Source: Anaerolineae bacterium (lineage in GTDB: Bacteria > Chloroflexota > Anaerolineae > JAAYZQ01). From it: DNA of 45,054 nt. A program made the position numbers and the translations under genes. Under the pieces are notes generated by a model. That model had not been told where the DNA came from. It was given only the letters and a program-made list of their open reading frames with translations, and did not search any database. The DNA is taken from positions 1-45,054 of the forward strand of contig JAFGIA010000001.1 of assembly GCA_016929795.1 (NCBI GenBank), given 5' to 3'. Shown in pieces: positions 16,445-25,677 of the stretch; within the stretch, counting starts at the first letter, position 1; every line of letters starts with the position of its first letter.

Positions 16445-17681
16445 AGAGAGGACGATCGTCGGCATCGACGTAGGCACAACCAAGATCTGCACCCTCGTCG
16501 GCGAGGTGAGCGACGAGAAACAGTTGCGCATCATTGGCGTGGGGGTGGCCCCCTCACGCGGGCTGCGCAAGGGTGTCGTCGTGAACGTGCAAGAAGCGAC
16601 AGAAGCCATCGCAGCCTCCGTGCAGAAAGCAGAGCGCATTTCGGGCTACCAGGTCGCCAATGCGTTCGTCGGCATTGGTGGGGGCCACATCTCGGCCATC
16701 AACAGCCGTGGCGTCGTCGCCATCTCGCGTGGGGCGCGCGCCATTGATGACGCCGACATCGAGCGCGCCCTCGACGCGGCCCGGGCCGTGGCCATTCCCG
16801 AAAACCGCGAGATCATCCATACCATCCCGCGCGGCTACCTGGTCGACGGCCAGGAAGGAGTCAAGAACCCGGTGGGCATGCAGGGCATCCGGCTCGAAGT
16901 GGAAGCGCACATCGTCACCGGCGCGTCCACCTCGGTCAGCAACCTGGTCAAATGCGTGCGCGATGCCGGTGTCGAGATCGGCGACCTGATCCTCCAGCCA
17001 CTGGCCTCGGGTGAGGCAGTGCTCAAAGAATCGGAAAAGGAGATGGGCGTGGTGCTGGCAGACGTGGGTGGCGGCACCACCGACATTGGCATTTTTATGG
17101 AGGGCACCATCTGGCACACGGTCATCCTGGGCACGGGCGGTGAGCATCTGACGCGCGACGTGGCCGTGGGGCTACGCACGCCATTTGGCGCCGCCGAAGA
17201 GCTCAAGATCAAGTACGGTCACGCCATGCCCCGCTCGCTGACCACCGACGAGATCATTGAGGTTACTTCGTTTGGTGATGGTGCGCGCGAAGCCGTCTCA
17301 CGCCTGCAGCTAGCCGAGGTACTCGAAGCGCGGGCCGAAGAGATCCTGACCCTGATCCTACGCGAGGTCAAACGCTCGGGCTATGACGGCCTGTTGGCCG
17401 CAGGGTTGGTGTTGTGCGGCGGGTCGGCCGAGCTGGCCGGCCTGTGCGAGCTGGCAGGCCAGGTGCTGCACATGCCTGTGCGTGTGGGGACACCGCACGA
17501 CCTGCAGGGGCTGACAGATGTGCTGGAAAGCCCAGCCTACGCCACGGCGGTCGGTCTCTTGATGTGGGGCATGCACCATACCCGCGCGGGCGATATCGCC
17601 CCGCGCCGCACCCGTGAGCCGAGTGCCTGGGGGCGGAGAATCCGGAGCTGGCTCCGGGCCTTTCTGCCGGGGCAACCATGA
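16437..17681 (+). CDS. ftsA: Cell division protein FtsA (actin-like Z-ring anchor)
   Basis: The 414-aa actin-fold protein has phosphate-1 [15 protein letters not shown] near the N-terminus, the 1C/SHS2 insertion (residues about 85-165), phosphate-2 [14 protein letters not shown] and adenosine-site [14 protein letters not shown]-terminal amphipathic helix ([13 protein letters not shown]) is suited to membrane binding. It tethers FtsZ to the membrane. ATG 16437 is preferred; GTG 16419 would add six residues. It is immediately followed by ftsZ. Confidence 0.95.
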   Translation: MSEERTIVGIDVGTTKICTLVGEVSDEKQLRIIGVGVAPSRGLRKGVVVNVQEATEAIAASVQKAERISGYQVANAFVGIGGGHISAINSRGVVAISRGARAIDDADIERALDAARAVAIPENREIIHTIPRGYLVDGQEGVKNPVGMQGIRLEVEAHIVTGASTSVSNLVKCVRDAGVEIGDLILQPLASGEAVLKESEKEMGVVLADVGGGTTDIGIFMEGTIWHTVILGTGGEHLTRDVAVGLRTPFGAAEELKIKYGHAMPRSLTTDEIIEVTSFGDGAREAVSRLQLAEVLEARAEEILTLILREVKRSGYDGLLAAGLVLCGGSAELAGLCELAGQVLHMPVRVGTPHDLQGLTDVLESPAYATAVGLLMWGMHHTRAGDIAPRRTREPSAWGRRIRSWLRAFLPGQP

Positions 17682-17725
17682 TGAAGCGAAAAGTATCAAT
17701 CAAAGCCTTTTTGAGGGAGGGAGAC

Positions 17726-18850
17726 ATGCAGCGGAAACTATTGCCGGAGGTGGAAAACTTTGCCCAGATCAAGGTACTGGGCGTGGGCGGCGGCGGCAGC
17801 AACGCTGTTAACCGCATGATCGAGGAGGGCTTGCAAGGGGTCGAGTTCATCGCCGTGAATACCGACGCCCAGGCATTGATGCTCTCCAAAGCGTCGAACC
17901 GGGTGCGCATCGGCGACAAGCTGACCAAAGGCCTCGGATCGGGCGGCGACGCGAACATTGGCAACAAGGCAGCCGAAGAGTCGAGCGATGATCTGTACGA
18001 GGTCATTGATGGGGCCGACATGGTCTTCATCACCGCCGGCATGGGCGGCGGCACCGGGACGGGCGGTGCCCCGATCATCGCGCGCATCGCCCGCGAGACC
18101 GGAGCGCTGACCATCGGCGTTGTCACCAAGCCCTTTACCTTCGAGGGCTCGCGCCGGCGCGCGGTGGCCGAGGAAGGGATCGAGCGCCTGAAAGAGCACG
18201 TCGATACCCTGATTGCCATCCCCAACGATCGCCTACTCGAGATCGTCGACAAGCGTGCCAGCATCCAGGATGCCTTTCGCATCGCCGACGACGTGCTGCG
18301 CCAGGGCATCCAGGGGATCTCGGAACTGATCACCGTCCCCGGTCTGATCAACCTCGATTTTGCCGACGTGCGCAGCATCATGTCGGAGGGTGGCGCGGCG
18401 CTGATGGCCATTGGCGAGGCTGAGGGCGAGAACCGGGCAGTGGAAGCCGCCGAGAAGGCGATCGCCAGCTCGCTGCTCGACGTGACCATCGACGGAGCGC
18501 GCGGCATTCTGTTCAACGTCACTGGCGGTCCGGACCTGACACTGTTTGACGTGAACGAGGCAGCCGAGATCATCCGCCAGACCGCGCATCCTGAGGCCAA
18601 CATCATCTTTGGCGCTGTCATCGACGAGTCGATGGTCGATCGCATTCACATCACCGTGATCGCGACGGGCTTTGACTCGGCCGTGCGCCAGCCGCGACTG
18701 GTGGCGCGCCCCGCTGCAACAACCCGCGTGTCAGAGCCGCGCGTCAGCCAGCGGGCCGTGCCGGCACCTGACTTTCCGGTGCGCGTGCTCGACGGCGACA
18801 ACCTGGACATCCCGGCCTTTTTGCGCAAGCACGCCAAAAAGTCGGAATAG
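17726..18850 (+). CDS. ftsZ: Cell division GTPase FtsZ
   Basis: The 374-aa tubulin homologue has [15 protein letters not shown] (18-32), the tubulin signature GGGTGTG at 107-113, and the T7-loop segment [12 protein letters not shown] short variable linker precedes a C-terminal peptide with [12 protein letters not shown], the FtsA-binding tail. ATG 17726 is chosen because a strong GGAGG (17716-17720) precedes it by five bases. An in-frame ATG at 17678 overlaps the ftsA stop and would add 16 residues unlike the family N-terminus. It forms the Z ring and ends the dcw operon. Confidence 0.95.
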   Translation: MQRKLLPEVENFAQIKVLGVGGGGSNAVNRMIEEGLQGVEFIAVNTDAQALMLSKASNRVRIGDKLTKGLGSGGDANIGNKAAEESSDDLYEVIDGADMVFITAGMGGGTGTGGAPIIARIARETGALTIGVVTKPFTFEGSRRRAVAEEGIERLKEHVDTLIAIPNDRLLEIVDKRASIQDAFRIADDVLRQGIQGISELITVPGLINLDFADVRSIMSEGGAALMAIGEAEGENRAVEAAEKAIASSLLDVTIDGARGILFNVTGGPDLTLFDVNEAAEIIRQTAHPEANIIFGAVIDESMVDRIHITVIATGFDSAVRQPRLVARPAATTRVSEPRVSQRAVPAPDFPVRVLDGDNLDIPAFLRKHAKKSE

Positions 18851-18887
18851 CTTTTTTCTGCCCGTCAAGGGCTATCGCATCCCCGCT

Positions 18888-18914
18888 CGCCCCCTTTCTT
18901 TTCGAAAGGGGGCG
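18888..18914 (+). terminator. Hairpin terminator after ftsZ
   Basis: A perfect 11-bp stem (18888-18898 with 18904-18914, loop TTTTC) lies 38 bp after the ftsZ stop. It lacks a clear U tract on the plus strand. A second 7-bp hairpin with an AAA loop (18927-18943) follows and may reinforce termination. Confidence 0.65.
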
Positions 18915-18971
18915 AAGCCTTGGGCGCCAGATTAAAAATCTGGTTCCCTCTCCCGCTCGCGTGCTCGCGGT

Positions 18972-19000
18972 TTGCAATCCCGCGTGCTTTGTGGTATCAT
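18972..19000 (+). promoter_or_regulatory. Promoter of nrdR
   Basis: TTGCAA (18972-18977), a 17-bp spacer ending in TGTGG, and TATCAT (18995-19000) form a good promoter. It leaves a leader of about 180 nt before nrdR. The leader has a weak, partial match to an NrdR box at 19054-19069 (ACACGATATG core) and no other structure I recognise. Confidence 0.75.
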
Positions 19001-19185
19001 CCGGCTGTGCTCGCCGAACGGCCCACCACAGGTTGTATCTGGGCTTGAGCGAAACACGATATGTGGGTGCGGAGGGCGAGGCACCAATTGAACAAGCCGT
19101 GGGAACCTTCTCCGGAAGCGTTCCTTTCCTGTTCGAAACCCTCCAGATCAACGTGATGGCTTGGTCGTGCTGTTTGGAGAAAGCG

Positions 19186-19677
19186 ATGAACTGTCCATTT
19201 TGTGGTTCGATCAATTCTAGAGTTGTTGATACGCGCAGCGCCGAAGGCGGCATCCGCCGCCGGCGCGAATGCGAAGCGTGTGGGCGGCGCTTTACCACCT
19301 ACGAACGCGTGGCCCCACTGCGCTTGATGGTGATCAAGCAAGATGGCAGGCGCGAGCCATTCGACCGCGACAAGATTGTGCGCGGGGTCCAGATCGCGTG
19401 TGCCAAGCGCCCAATCCAGACCGAAGAGATCGAAGAAATGGTCAGCGGCATCGAGAGCGAGCTGTACCACCGGGGCAGCCGCGAGGTCACCAGCCGTGAG
19501 ATCGGCGAGATGGTGATGCACAACCTGCGCCGCCTCGACGAAGTCGCCTACATCCGCTTCGCCACCATCTATCGCCAGTTTGCCGACGTCGAAGACCTGG
19601 CCGACGAGATCGAGAGCTTGATGGAGCGCCGGCAGCGTGAGGCCATTCTGAAAGCACAGATGAAGCTCGACATCTAG
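19186..19677 (+). CDS. nrdR: Transcriptional repressor NrdR
   Basis: The 163-aa protein has an N-terminal zinc ribbon (C3, C6, C29, C32; CPFCG and CEACGRRF) followed by an ATP-cone domain (RLMVIKQDGRREPFDRDKI onward). NrdR senses ATP/dATP and represses ribonucleotide reductase genes. ATG 19186 has GGAGA (19176-19180) upstream; longer in-frame reading adds non-family sequence. Its own target is very likely the nrdJ gene 0.6 kb downstream. Confidence 0.96.
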   Translation: MNCPFCGSINSRVVDTRSAEGGIRRRRECEACGRRFTTYERVAPLRLMVIKQDGRREPFDRDKIVRGVQIACAKRPIQTEEIEEMVSGIESELYHRGSREVTSREIGEMVMHNLRRLDEVAYIRFATIYRQFADVEDLADEIESLMERRQREAILKAQMKLDI

Positions 19678-19686
19678 GGAGAAGCC

Positions 19687-20160
19687 ATGACGGAGCAAAA
19701 GCCGATTGCCGAGCGCGTCGCGACGCGGCTCGCCGAGCGAAATATCATCCTGGGCACAGTGGAGTGTGCCACCGGCGGCACCGTCAGCCACCGCCTGTTC
19801 GAGACGGACGAAGGCCCCACCATCCTCGGCGACAGCCTCAGCGTCGACACCATCGAAGACGCGGTCGATCTACTCGGCCTGCCCGAGCAGCAATTCAAGG
19901 CCACAGGCACTTTTTCTGCCAAGGCAGCCCGATCCGCCGCTCGCGCCGCCCTGGAATTTCTCGAGGTACGCTGGTGCCTGGTGGTGTGGGCCGAGCCGCT
20001 GCCTGCCGAGGCTGCCACCGCGCACGAGACCATTTTTCTTGCCCTCAACACCGGCGCTGACATTGTAGAAGACATTCTCCACTATGACGGCCCGGCCGAT
20101 GGCCTGGGCGATTGGTTGGCCGGCAAGGCCCTGGGATTGGTGTGGCGCGCGCTCTCGTGA
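19687..20160 (+). CDS. CinA C-terminal-domain-like protein with altered active site
   Basis: The 157-aa protein matches the length and order of the stand-alone CinA C-terminal domain (PncC, nicotinamide-nucleotide amidase): VECATGG at about 26-32 aligns with the family's AESCTGG. The catalytic serine position is Cys here. The following Cys is Ala, the lysine after the TYSNE region is absent, and the GIAGP loop is replaced by WAEPLPAE. It is therefore probably a divergent or non-catalytic homologue. It lies 9 bp after nrdR, so the two are co-transcribed. The family assignment is by eye. Confidence 0.65.
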   Translation: MTEQKPIAERVATRLAERNIILGTVECATGGTVSHRLFETDEGPTILGDSLSVDTIEDAVDLLGLPEQQFKATGTFSAKAARSAARAALEFLEVRWCLVVWAEPLPAEAATAHETIFLALNTGADIVEDILHYDGPADGLGDWLAGKALGLVWRALS

Positions 20161-20254
20161 CGTGGAACGCGCTCAGTTTGCGTCTGCACACAGCAGCGCG
20201 CTTGATCGAGTATTACCAGGTGTCTACAGAATCATGGAACCGCGAGGAAGAAGC

Positions 20255-22693
20255 ATGACCAAGTACGAGCCCAGCGTGAAAAATCGAGACGAAACCGGTG
20301 TTGAACTGCCACCCGGCTTGGACCAAGACATCCCCTTGAACGAAAACGCCCTCACCGTCCTGCGCAAGCGCTACCTGCTGCGCAGGCCCGATGGCGAGCC
20401 CGTCGAGACACCAGCCGAGATGTTCTGGCGCGTGGCCCGCGTGGTGGCCGCACCCGATACCGCCTACGGCGGCGACCCTGCCCAGACGGCACGTGTCTTC
20501 TACGACCTGTTGACGTCGTTTCGTTTCATGCCCAACTCGCCTACCTTTACCGGCGCCGGCACGCCACTCGGGCAGCTCGCAGCTTGTTTCGTGATGCCCA
20601 TCAAGGACGACATGGGCCGCGATCCCGCCGGCATCTTTTCAACCTTGCGCGCTGCGGCCCTCGTGCAGCAGACTGGCGGCGGCAACGGCTTTTCCTTCTC
20701 ACACCTGCGCCCCAAGGGTGCCCCGGTGCGCACCAGCCGAGGAGTAGCCACGGGACCTGTCGGCTTTTTGCGTGTTTATGACAAAGCATTCGGCGAGATC
20801 GCGCAGGGCGGAAGCCGCAGAGGAGCGAATATGGGCGTCCTCCGCGTCGACCATCCCGATATCCTCGAGTTTGTGCGCTGCAAGAGCGATGAGGGTGACA
20901 TTGTCAACTTTAACATCTCGGTCGGGATCACCGACGATTTCATGCATGCCGTCGAGGCGGGAGAAGAGTATGACCTGATCAACCCGCAGGACGGCACCGT
21001 GTGGAAGCGCCTTCCGGCGCGCCAGGTGTTCGACGAGATCGTCAAGTATGCCCACCGCAATGGCGAGCCTGGCGTCCTCTTTCTCGACGCCGCCAACCGC
21101 ACCAACCCGGTGCCGCATCTCTACGAGCTGGAGGCTACGAATCCATGCGGGGAGCAGTGGCTGGGGGATTATGAGAACTGCTGCCTCGGCTCTGTGAACC
21201 TGGCCCAACACGTTGCGCCCGACGGCGGCATTGATTGGGCCAGGCTCCGGGAAACCGTCGAACTGGCTACCCACTTTCTCGACAACGTCGTCGATGCCAA
21301 CAAGTATGTGCCTGGCGTGCCCGAGATCGAGGAGGCAGCCCATCGCTCGCGGCGCATCGGCCTCGGCATCATGGGCCTGGGCGACCTGATGTTCCATGCG
21401 CGCATCCGCTACGGCAGTCCTGAAGCCCAAGAATTCGCTGCCCAGATCATGGAATTCATCCGCTTTCACGCCATGCGTACCAGCATCGAGCTCGCCAGAG
21501 AGCGCGGTGCCTTCCCTGCCATCGAGGCCAGCATCTACGATCCCCAAGAGCTGCAGTGGCGCCCACCCACCCCGCTCACACCCCACAGCCACGACTATGG
21601 CCGCCCGCGCCTCGACTGGAGCGAGATCATGCACGGCCTCCACCGCCACGGCATCCGCAACGCGGCGCAGACCACCGTCGCGCCCACGGGCACCATCGCC
21701 ACCGTGTCGGGGTGCGAGGCCTATGGCTGCGAGCCAGTCTTTGCCCTGGCCTACATCCGCCACTTCAAAGATGGCGAGCAGGACGTGGAGCTGGCCTACA
21801 CCAGCCCCCTCTTTCTCGACGCGCTCGAGCAGGCAGGGCTCGACGAGCAGGCCCGCGAGCGGATCGTGGCACAGATGGGTGCTACGGGAAGCTGCCAGCG
21901 CGTGCCGGAGGTGCCCGAGGCAGTGCGCAACACTTTTGTCGTCGCTGGCGACATCACGGCCCAGGAGCACGTCTACATGCAGGCTGCCATCCAGGTTTAT
22001 GTCGACAACAGCATCAGCAAAACCGTCAATTTCCCCGAGACGGCGACGCCTGACGACGTCGCCCACGCCTACGAACTGGCGTGGCGCCTCGGATGCAAAG
22101 GGCTGACGGTGTATGTCACCGGTTCGCGTGAAAAGGTTGTCCTCGAGACACAGCAGACACGCGGCGCCCACCAGATGGGAGAGGACCTACCAGAGACGCG
22201 CAAGCCACGTCCCATGGTGTTATACGGCACCACCTACCGCACCCCGACCCCCCTGGGCACCGCCTACATCACGATCAACCACAATGGCAGCCAGGACCCG
22301 TTCGAAGTGTTTGCCAACGTCGGCAAGGCAGGCTCCGACACGGCTGCCGTGGCCGAGGCGATCGGCAGGCTGATCAGCCTGGCGCTGCGCATGCCGTCGC
22401 CCCTCACAGCACGCGAGCGCCTGGCGGACGTGATCGACCAGCTGGCCGGCATCGGCGGCGGGCGGCCGATGGGGTTTGGCCCCAACCGTGTCCGCTCTCT
22501 GCCCGATGCCGTCGCCCAAATCCTGGCGCGGCACATCGCCCTGGTCGAGGCTGAACAGCCGCCTGAGCAGCTCCCCCTGCCCATCCCGAGCCCACGGGCG
22601 CGCCCCGACCTGTGTCCCGACTGTGGCCAGGCCGCTTTCGTGGCGATGGAGGGCTGCCGCAAGTGCGTCAACTGCGGTTACAGCGAGTGCTAA
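20255..22693 (+). CDS. nrdJ: Adenosylcobalamin-dependent (class II) ribonucleoside reductase
   Basis: The 812-aa reductase makes deoxyribonucleotides independently of oxygen, using B12. Active-site features are present: Cys111 in LAACFVMP, N296-P-C298-G-E300 (NPCGEQ) with the radical Cys298, and Cys310 in [27 protein letters not shown] follows further on. The C-terminus has the paired Cys region (CPDCGQ, then CVNCGYSEC) typical of vitamin B12-dependent enzymes and their thiol relay. ATG 20255 is chosen for GAGGAAG (20244-20250); ATG 20234 would add seven residues. It is likely repressed by NrdR. Confidence 0.96.
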   Translation: MTKYEPSVKNRDETGVELPPGLDQDIPLNENALTVLRKRYLLRRPDGEPVETPAEMFWRVARVVAAPDTAYGGDPAQTARVFYDLLTSFRFMPNSPTFTGAGTPLGQLAACFVMPIKDDMGRDPAGIFSTLRAAALVQQTGGGNGFSFSHLRPKGAPVRTSRGVATGPVGFLRVYDKAFGEIAQGGSRRGANMGVLRVDHPDILEFVRCKSDEGDIVNFNISVGITDDFMHAVEAGEEYDLINPQDGTVWKRLPARQVFDEIVKYAHRNGEPGVLFLDAANRTNPVPHLYELEATNPCGEQWLGDYENCCLGSVNLAQHVAPDGGIDWARLRETVELATHFLDNVVDANKYVPGVPEIEEAAHRSRRIGLGIMGLGDLMFHARIRYGSPEAQEFAAQIMEFIRFHAMRTSIELARERGAFPAIEASIYDPQELQWRPPTPLTPHSHDYGRPRLDWSEIMHGLHRHGIRNAAQTTVAPTGTIATVSGCEAYGCEPVFALAYIRHFKDGEQDVELAYTSPLFLDALEQAGLDEQARERIVAQMGATGSCQRVPEVPEAVRNTFVVAGDITAQEHVYMQAAIQVYVDNSISKTVNFPETATPDDVAHAYELAWRLGCKGLTVYVTGSREKVVLETQQTRGAHQMGEDLPETRKPRPMVLYGTTYRTPTPLGTAYITINHNGSQDPFEVFANVGKAGSDTAAVAEAIGRLISLALRMPSPLTARERLADVIDQLAGIGGGRPMGFGPNRVRSLPDAVAQILARHIALVEAEQPPEQLPLPIPSPRARPDLCPDCGQAAFVAMEGCRKCVNCGYSEC

Positions 22694-22694
22694 T

Positions 22695-22723
22695 TTGAGA
22701 AGTGCCCCGCTTGATGCTATAAT
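22695..22723 (+). promoter_or_regulatory. Promoter of the DUF218 gene
   Basis: TTGAGA (22695-22700), a 17-bp spacer and a perfect TATAAT (22718-22723) preceded by TGC (extended -10). Only six bases separate the -10 from the ATG at 22730, so the transcript should be leaderless or nearly so. Confidence 0.8.
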
Positions 22724-22729
22724 GCAGCC

Positions 22730-23407
22730 ATGATCCGGCGCTTCTTGCGCACCCTCCTGACCATGGCAAGCTTGGTGCTGCTGGCGGGTGCGATCACATT
22801 CCTGTACCTGGGCTGGCGCATTAACCACACTGGCCTGCACGATCGTGCACAGCCGGCCGATGCCATCGTCGTCCTTGGCGCCCAGGTGATGCCCGATGGG
22901 AAGCCCGGCCCCGACCTGTGGGTGCGCACCCTCCACGCGGTGGATCTGTGGCATCGCGGGCTCGCGCCCACCCTGATCTGCACGGGCGGCTACCACGACG
23001 ACCGCCTGTCGGCGGCGGCTGTCGCCCGTGAGCTGGCCATTGTCCAGGGTGTGCCGGCAGATAAGGTGCTCATCGCCGACGGGTCGATGACCACCCGCGA
23101 GGACGCCGCCAGCGCCCGCGACCTGATGATCGCCCGAGGTTGGGACACGGCCATTCTCGTCAGCCATCCACTGCACCTCGAGCGCGCCCGCATCCTCTTT
23201 GAAGCCGAGGGCATGACCGGCTATCCAAGCCCGACCAATACCGACCTGGCGGCCATTCCGTGGAGCACGCGGGTTTATCTGACCGCACGCGAGGCGGTCG
23301 GCATCACCTGGATCACACTCGAAGCCCTCGGCATCCCCTACGATTGGACCATCCCCCTCAGCCGGCTCGTATACGGCTCCGAGCCCGCGCCTGAGCCCCA
23401 TCCATAG
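22730..23407 (+). CDS. DUF218 (YdcF/SanA-like) membrane-anchored protein
   Basis: The 225-aa protein has an N-terminal signal-anchor helix (about residues 8-28) and a DUF218 fold: ADAIVVLGAQVMPDGKPGP, CTGGYHDDRLSAAAVARE, the TTREDAASARD motif and VSHPLHLERARILFE. DUF218 proteins (YdcF, SanA, ElyC) are envelope-linked, with roles in vancomycin tolerance or cell-wall homeostasis in E. coli; biochemistry is unclear. The leaderless promoter explains the absence of a Shine-Dalgarno sequence. Confidence 0.85.
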   Translation: MIRRFLRTLLTMASLVLLAGAITFLYLGWRINHTGLHDRAQPADAIVVLGAQVMPDGKPGPDLWVRTLHAVDLWHRGLAPTLICTGGYHDDRLSAAAVARELAIVQGVPADKVLIADGSMTTREDAASARDLMIARGWDTAILVSHPLHLERARILFEAEGMTGYPSPTNTDLAAIPWSTRVYLTAREAVGITWITLEALGIPYDWTIPLSRLVYGSEPAPEPHP

Positions 23408-23466
23408 GGCGTCATCGTGCCCTTGCCTACGATTACGGCCACTTTGCCCTCGCCATCCTGCCACGT

Positions 23467-23495
23467 TTGGTGCCTGCCCTCATTTGTAGTATAAT
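23467..23495 (+). promoter_or_regulatory. Promoter of pgeF-yggS
   Basis: TTGGTG (23467-23472), a 17-bp spacer and TATAAT (23490-23495). The start point would be about 23502, leaving a leader of about 60 nt before the TTG start of pgeF. Confidence 0.65.
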
Positions 23496-23563
23496 ACGCC
23501 TGGCGACTAGAGTTGCACTCCGCCGCACTCGCGGCGGCAGCCGTTGCCCGGAAGGAGCCCATC

Positions 23564-24448
23564 TTGCTCAGACACGAACGCGACGGAATTGTCACGTACC
23601 AATTTGAGGGCCTGGATGCTGATGGCCTGGTGCACGCAGTGTTTGCCCGGCTCGGTGGCGTGAGCAGCGGCGCGTTTGCCACCCTCAACGTAGGATACAG
23701 CAGCGGCGATGACCCTGAGGCTGTGGGAGAGAATCACCGCCGGATCTATGCCCACCTGGGTATCGACGCCCAGCAGGTTGTCAGCCCGCACCAGGTGCAT
23801 GGCAACCACGTCGCTCTGGTCACAGCCCGCGATGCCGGACGTCGCTTTGAAAACACAGATGGCCTGATCACGCGCACCCCGGGCATTGCCCTCTTGTTGC
23901 GCTTTGCCGACTGCCAGCCCATCCTTCTCTACGATGCCGCGCACCATGCCATGGGGCTGGTACATGCCGGCTGGCGAGGGATCGCACAGGGCATCGCCTA
24001 CCGTGCCGTGGAGGCAATGGAGCGGGCCTTTGGCACCCGCCCCGTCGACCTACGGGCGGCCCTCGGCCCTGCCATTGGCCCCTGCTGCTACACCGTTGGG
24101 CACCAAGTCGCCGCGGCCATGGGCTATGCCCTGCCCAATTGGCAGGCGGTGATGGAGAGTGTGGACGACGAGCAGTGGCGGCTCGACCTGCCGGGGGCCA
24201 ACGCGCAGCAGCTCACGGCAGCGGGCGTGACGCATATCGAGCAGGCCGGCCTGTGTACCTCGTGCCACAGCGACGAGTTTTTCTCACACCGCGCCCACAA
24301 CGGCACCACAGGCCGCTTTGCCGTCATGCTCTATCTGGAGCCGCGCTCCGTTTCCGATCAAGCGAGTACCATCCCGCCTGGCCTCGACGATCGGATGCCC
24401 GACAGCCTCCACCCACCGGGCCTGCCGTCGTTTGGAGAGGAATCATGA
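23564..24448 (+). CDS. pgeF: Peptidoglycan editing factor / purine nucleoside phosphorylase-like PgeF (YlmD, laccase domain)
   Basis: The 294-aa protein has the metal-site motifs of the family: SPHQVHG (H76, H79), RFADCQP (C117) and VHAGWRG (H134). Members act on purine nucleosides, and E. coli YfiH edits wrongly built UDP-MurNAc-peptides. TTG 23564 is chosen because GGAAGGAG (23550-23557) lies six bases upstream; TTG 23513 would add 17 Ala-rich residues. The C-terminal 30 residues are a Pro-rich tail. It overlaps yggS by ATGA, an ylmD-ylmE pair. Confidence 0.93.
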   Translation: MLRHERDGIVTYQFEGLDADGLVHAVFARLGGVSSGAFATLNVGYSSGDDPEAVGENHRRIYAHLGIDAQQVVSPHQVHGNHVALVTARDAGRRFENTDGLITRTPGIALLLRFADCQPILLYDAAHHAMGLVHAGWRGIAQGIAYRAVEAMERAFGTRPVDLRAALGPAIGPCCYTVGHQVAAAMGYALPNWQAVMESVDDEQWRLDLPGANAQQLTAAGVTHIEQAGLCTSCHSDEFFSHRAHNGTTGRFAVMLYLEPRSVSDQASTIPPGLDDRMPDSLHPPGLPSFGEES

Positions 24449-25179
24449 CCGCACTGGTCGAAAACATAAAAAGTGTGCAAGAGCGGATCGCCGCCGCGGC
24501 GCGGCGCGCGGGACGCGATCCGGGCCAGGTGACGCTCGTCGCCGTCACCAAAACCCAGCCACCCGCCCTGGTGCGCGCCGCTTACGACCTTGGCCTGCGC
24601 AATTTCGGCGAGAATCGCGTAGAAGAGGCAGCGGGCAAGGTAGGCGAGCTGCCAGGGGATATCGTGTGGCACATGATCGGCCACATTCAAAGCCGCAAGG
24701 TGAAGCAGGTCGTGCCGCTTTTCCAGGTCATCCATTCGGTAGACAGGCCCAAGATTGCCCGGCGGCTGGACGACGAGATCGACGAGGGTGCCGGCCCACT
24801 CCCCGTCCTGATCGAGTGCAACGTGTCGGGCGAGGACAGTAAATATGGCTTTGCCGCCGACCGGTGGCAAACAGACAGGGATCAACGCCAGGCCCTCTGG
24901 TCAGCCATCGAGGAGGTGCTCGCCCTGCCCCACCTGCGCCTCGAGGGCCTGATGACCATGGCGCCGATCGTGGGCGATCCGGAGGAGGCGCGGCCCACCT
25001 TTGGCCGCTTGAGAGCGCTGCGCGACGCCCTGGCTGCCGACTTGGCAGGGCACCCCTGGCCCCATCTATCCATGGGCATGACCGACGACTTTGAGGTGGC
25101 GATCGAAGAGGGAGCCACCCTCGTCCGCATCGGGCGGGCACTCTTTGCCCCCGATCTACCCGCGTGGCGTGCCGGCTGA
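24445..25179 (+). CDS. yggS: Pyridoxal-phosphate homeostasis protein YggS (YlmE)
   Basis: The 244-aa protein is a COG0325 fold-III PLP-binding TIM barrel without a catalytic partner domain. The PLP lysine is K36 in LVAVTKTQP. NFGENRVEEA, WHMIGHIQSRK, MTMAP and LSMGMTDDFEVAI are family signatures. It buffers intracellular PLP and affects amino-acid homeostasis. ATG 24445 overlaps the pgeF stop. In Gram-positive dcw clusters, ylmE lies with ylmD and ylmG, as here. Confidence 0.96.
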   Translation: MTALVENIKSVQERIAAAARRAGRDPGQVTLVAVTKTQPPALVRAAYDLGLRNFGENRVEEAAGKVGELPGDIVWHMIGHIQSRKVKQVVPLFQVIHSVDRPKIARRLDDEIDEGAGPLPVLIECNVSGEDSKYGFAADRWQTDRDQRQALWSAIEEVLALPHLRLEGLMTMAPIVGDPEEARPTFGRLRALRDALAADLAGHPWPHLSMGMTDDFEVAIEEGATLVRIGRALFAPDLPAWRAG

Positions 25180-25249
25180 ACCCTGACACCCACTGCGACC
25201 AGCCGGCGGTCCACCCGGTAGGGTATTCAAAAACGGAGGAAAAGAAGCA

Positions 25250-25534
25250 GTGCTAACCGTCGTACGAATTATCTCGTTCCTGTTCCAGCTTTACGAGTTC
25301 CTGATCTTTATCCGGGTGCTCCTGTCGTGGGTGAACCCCAACCCCTACAGCCCGCTGGCAACGCACCCTGCCGTCCTGATCCTCTACCGGATCACCGACC
25401 CGGTCCTCGAGCCACTACGCCGCATCATCCCACCCATCGGCGGCATGATCGATCTCAGCCCGATGGTTGCCCTGCTCCTGCTCGAGTTGGCGCGCCAGAT
25501 CATCACGCGCTCGTTGCTGGGCCTGGCCTTCTAG
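25250..25534 (+). CDS. YggT-family membrane protein (YlmG)
   Basis: The 94-aa protein has two membrane helices (about 3-25 and 67-90) and the YggT signature: RVLLSWVNPNPYSP, then ITDPVLEPLRRIIPP. Homologues affect nucleoid/thylakoid or septum organisation in plastids and cyanobacteria, and the gene is called ylmG beside ylmE in Gram-positives. The start is GTG 25250, with GGAGG rather far upstream. The usual companion sepF is missing. Confidence 0.9.
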   Translation: MLTVVRIISFLFQLYEFLIFIRVLLSWVNPNPYSPLATHPAVLILYRITDPVLEPLRRIIPPIGGMIDLSPMVALLLLELARQIITRSLLGLAF

Positions 25535-25677
25535 CCACACCCGGATCGATACGCTCTTTTCTGTGGAACCTATGGGAGCCGTAGGCCGTCTTTTAGTTGA
25601 ATACGGGCCGGGCTCGTTCTGGCCGGAACTCGACCTGGACAGTGTGCGCGCTGCCAGGCTGACCAAAGGGGGATGAT

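Noticed and set aside
19054..19069. NrdR-box-like sequence upstream of nrdR
   Set aside because: About 10 of 16 positions fit the consensus, no second box at a helical-turn spacing was found, and no box was seen before nrdJ. Mentioned only in the nrdR promoter entry.
20699..22171. 490-codon minus-strand frame opposite nrdJ
   Set aside because: nrdJ is certain from active-site motifs; the antisense frame is a GC-bias shadow with no family features.
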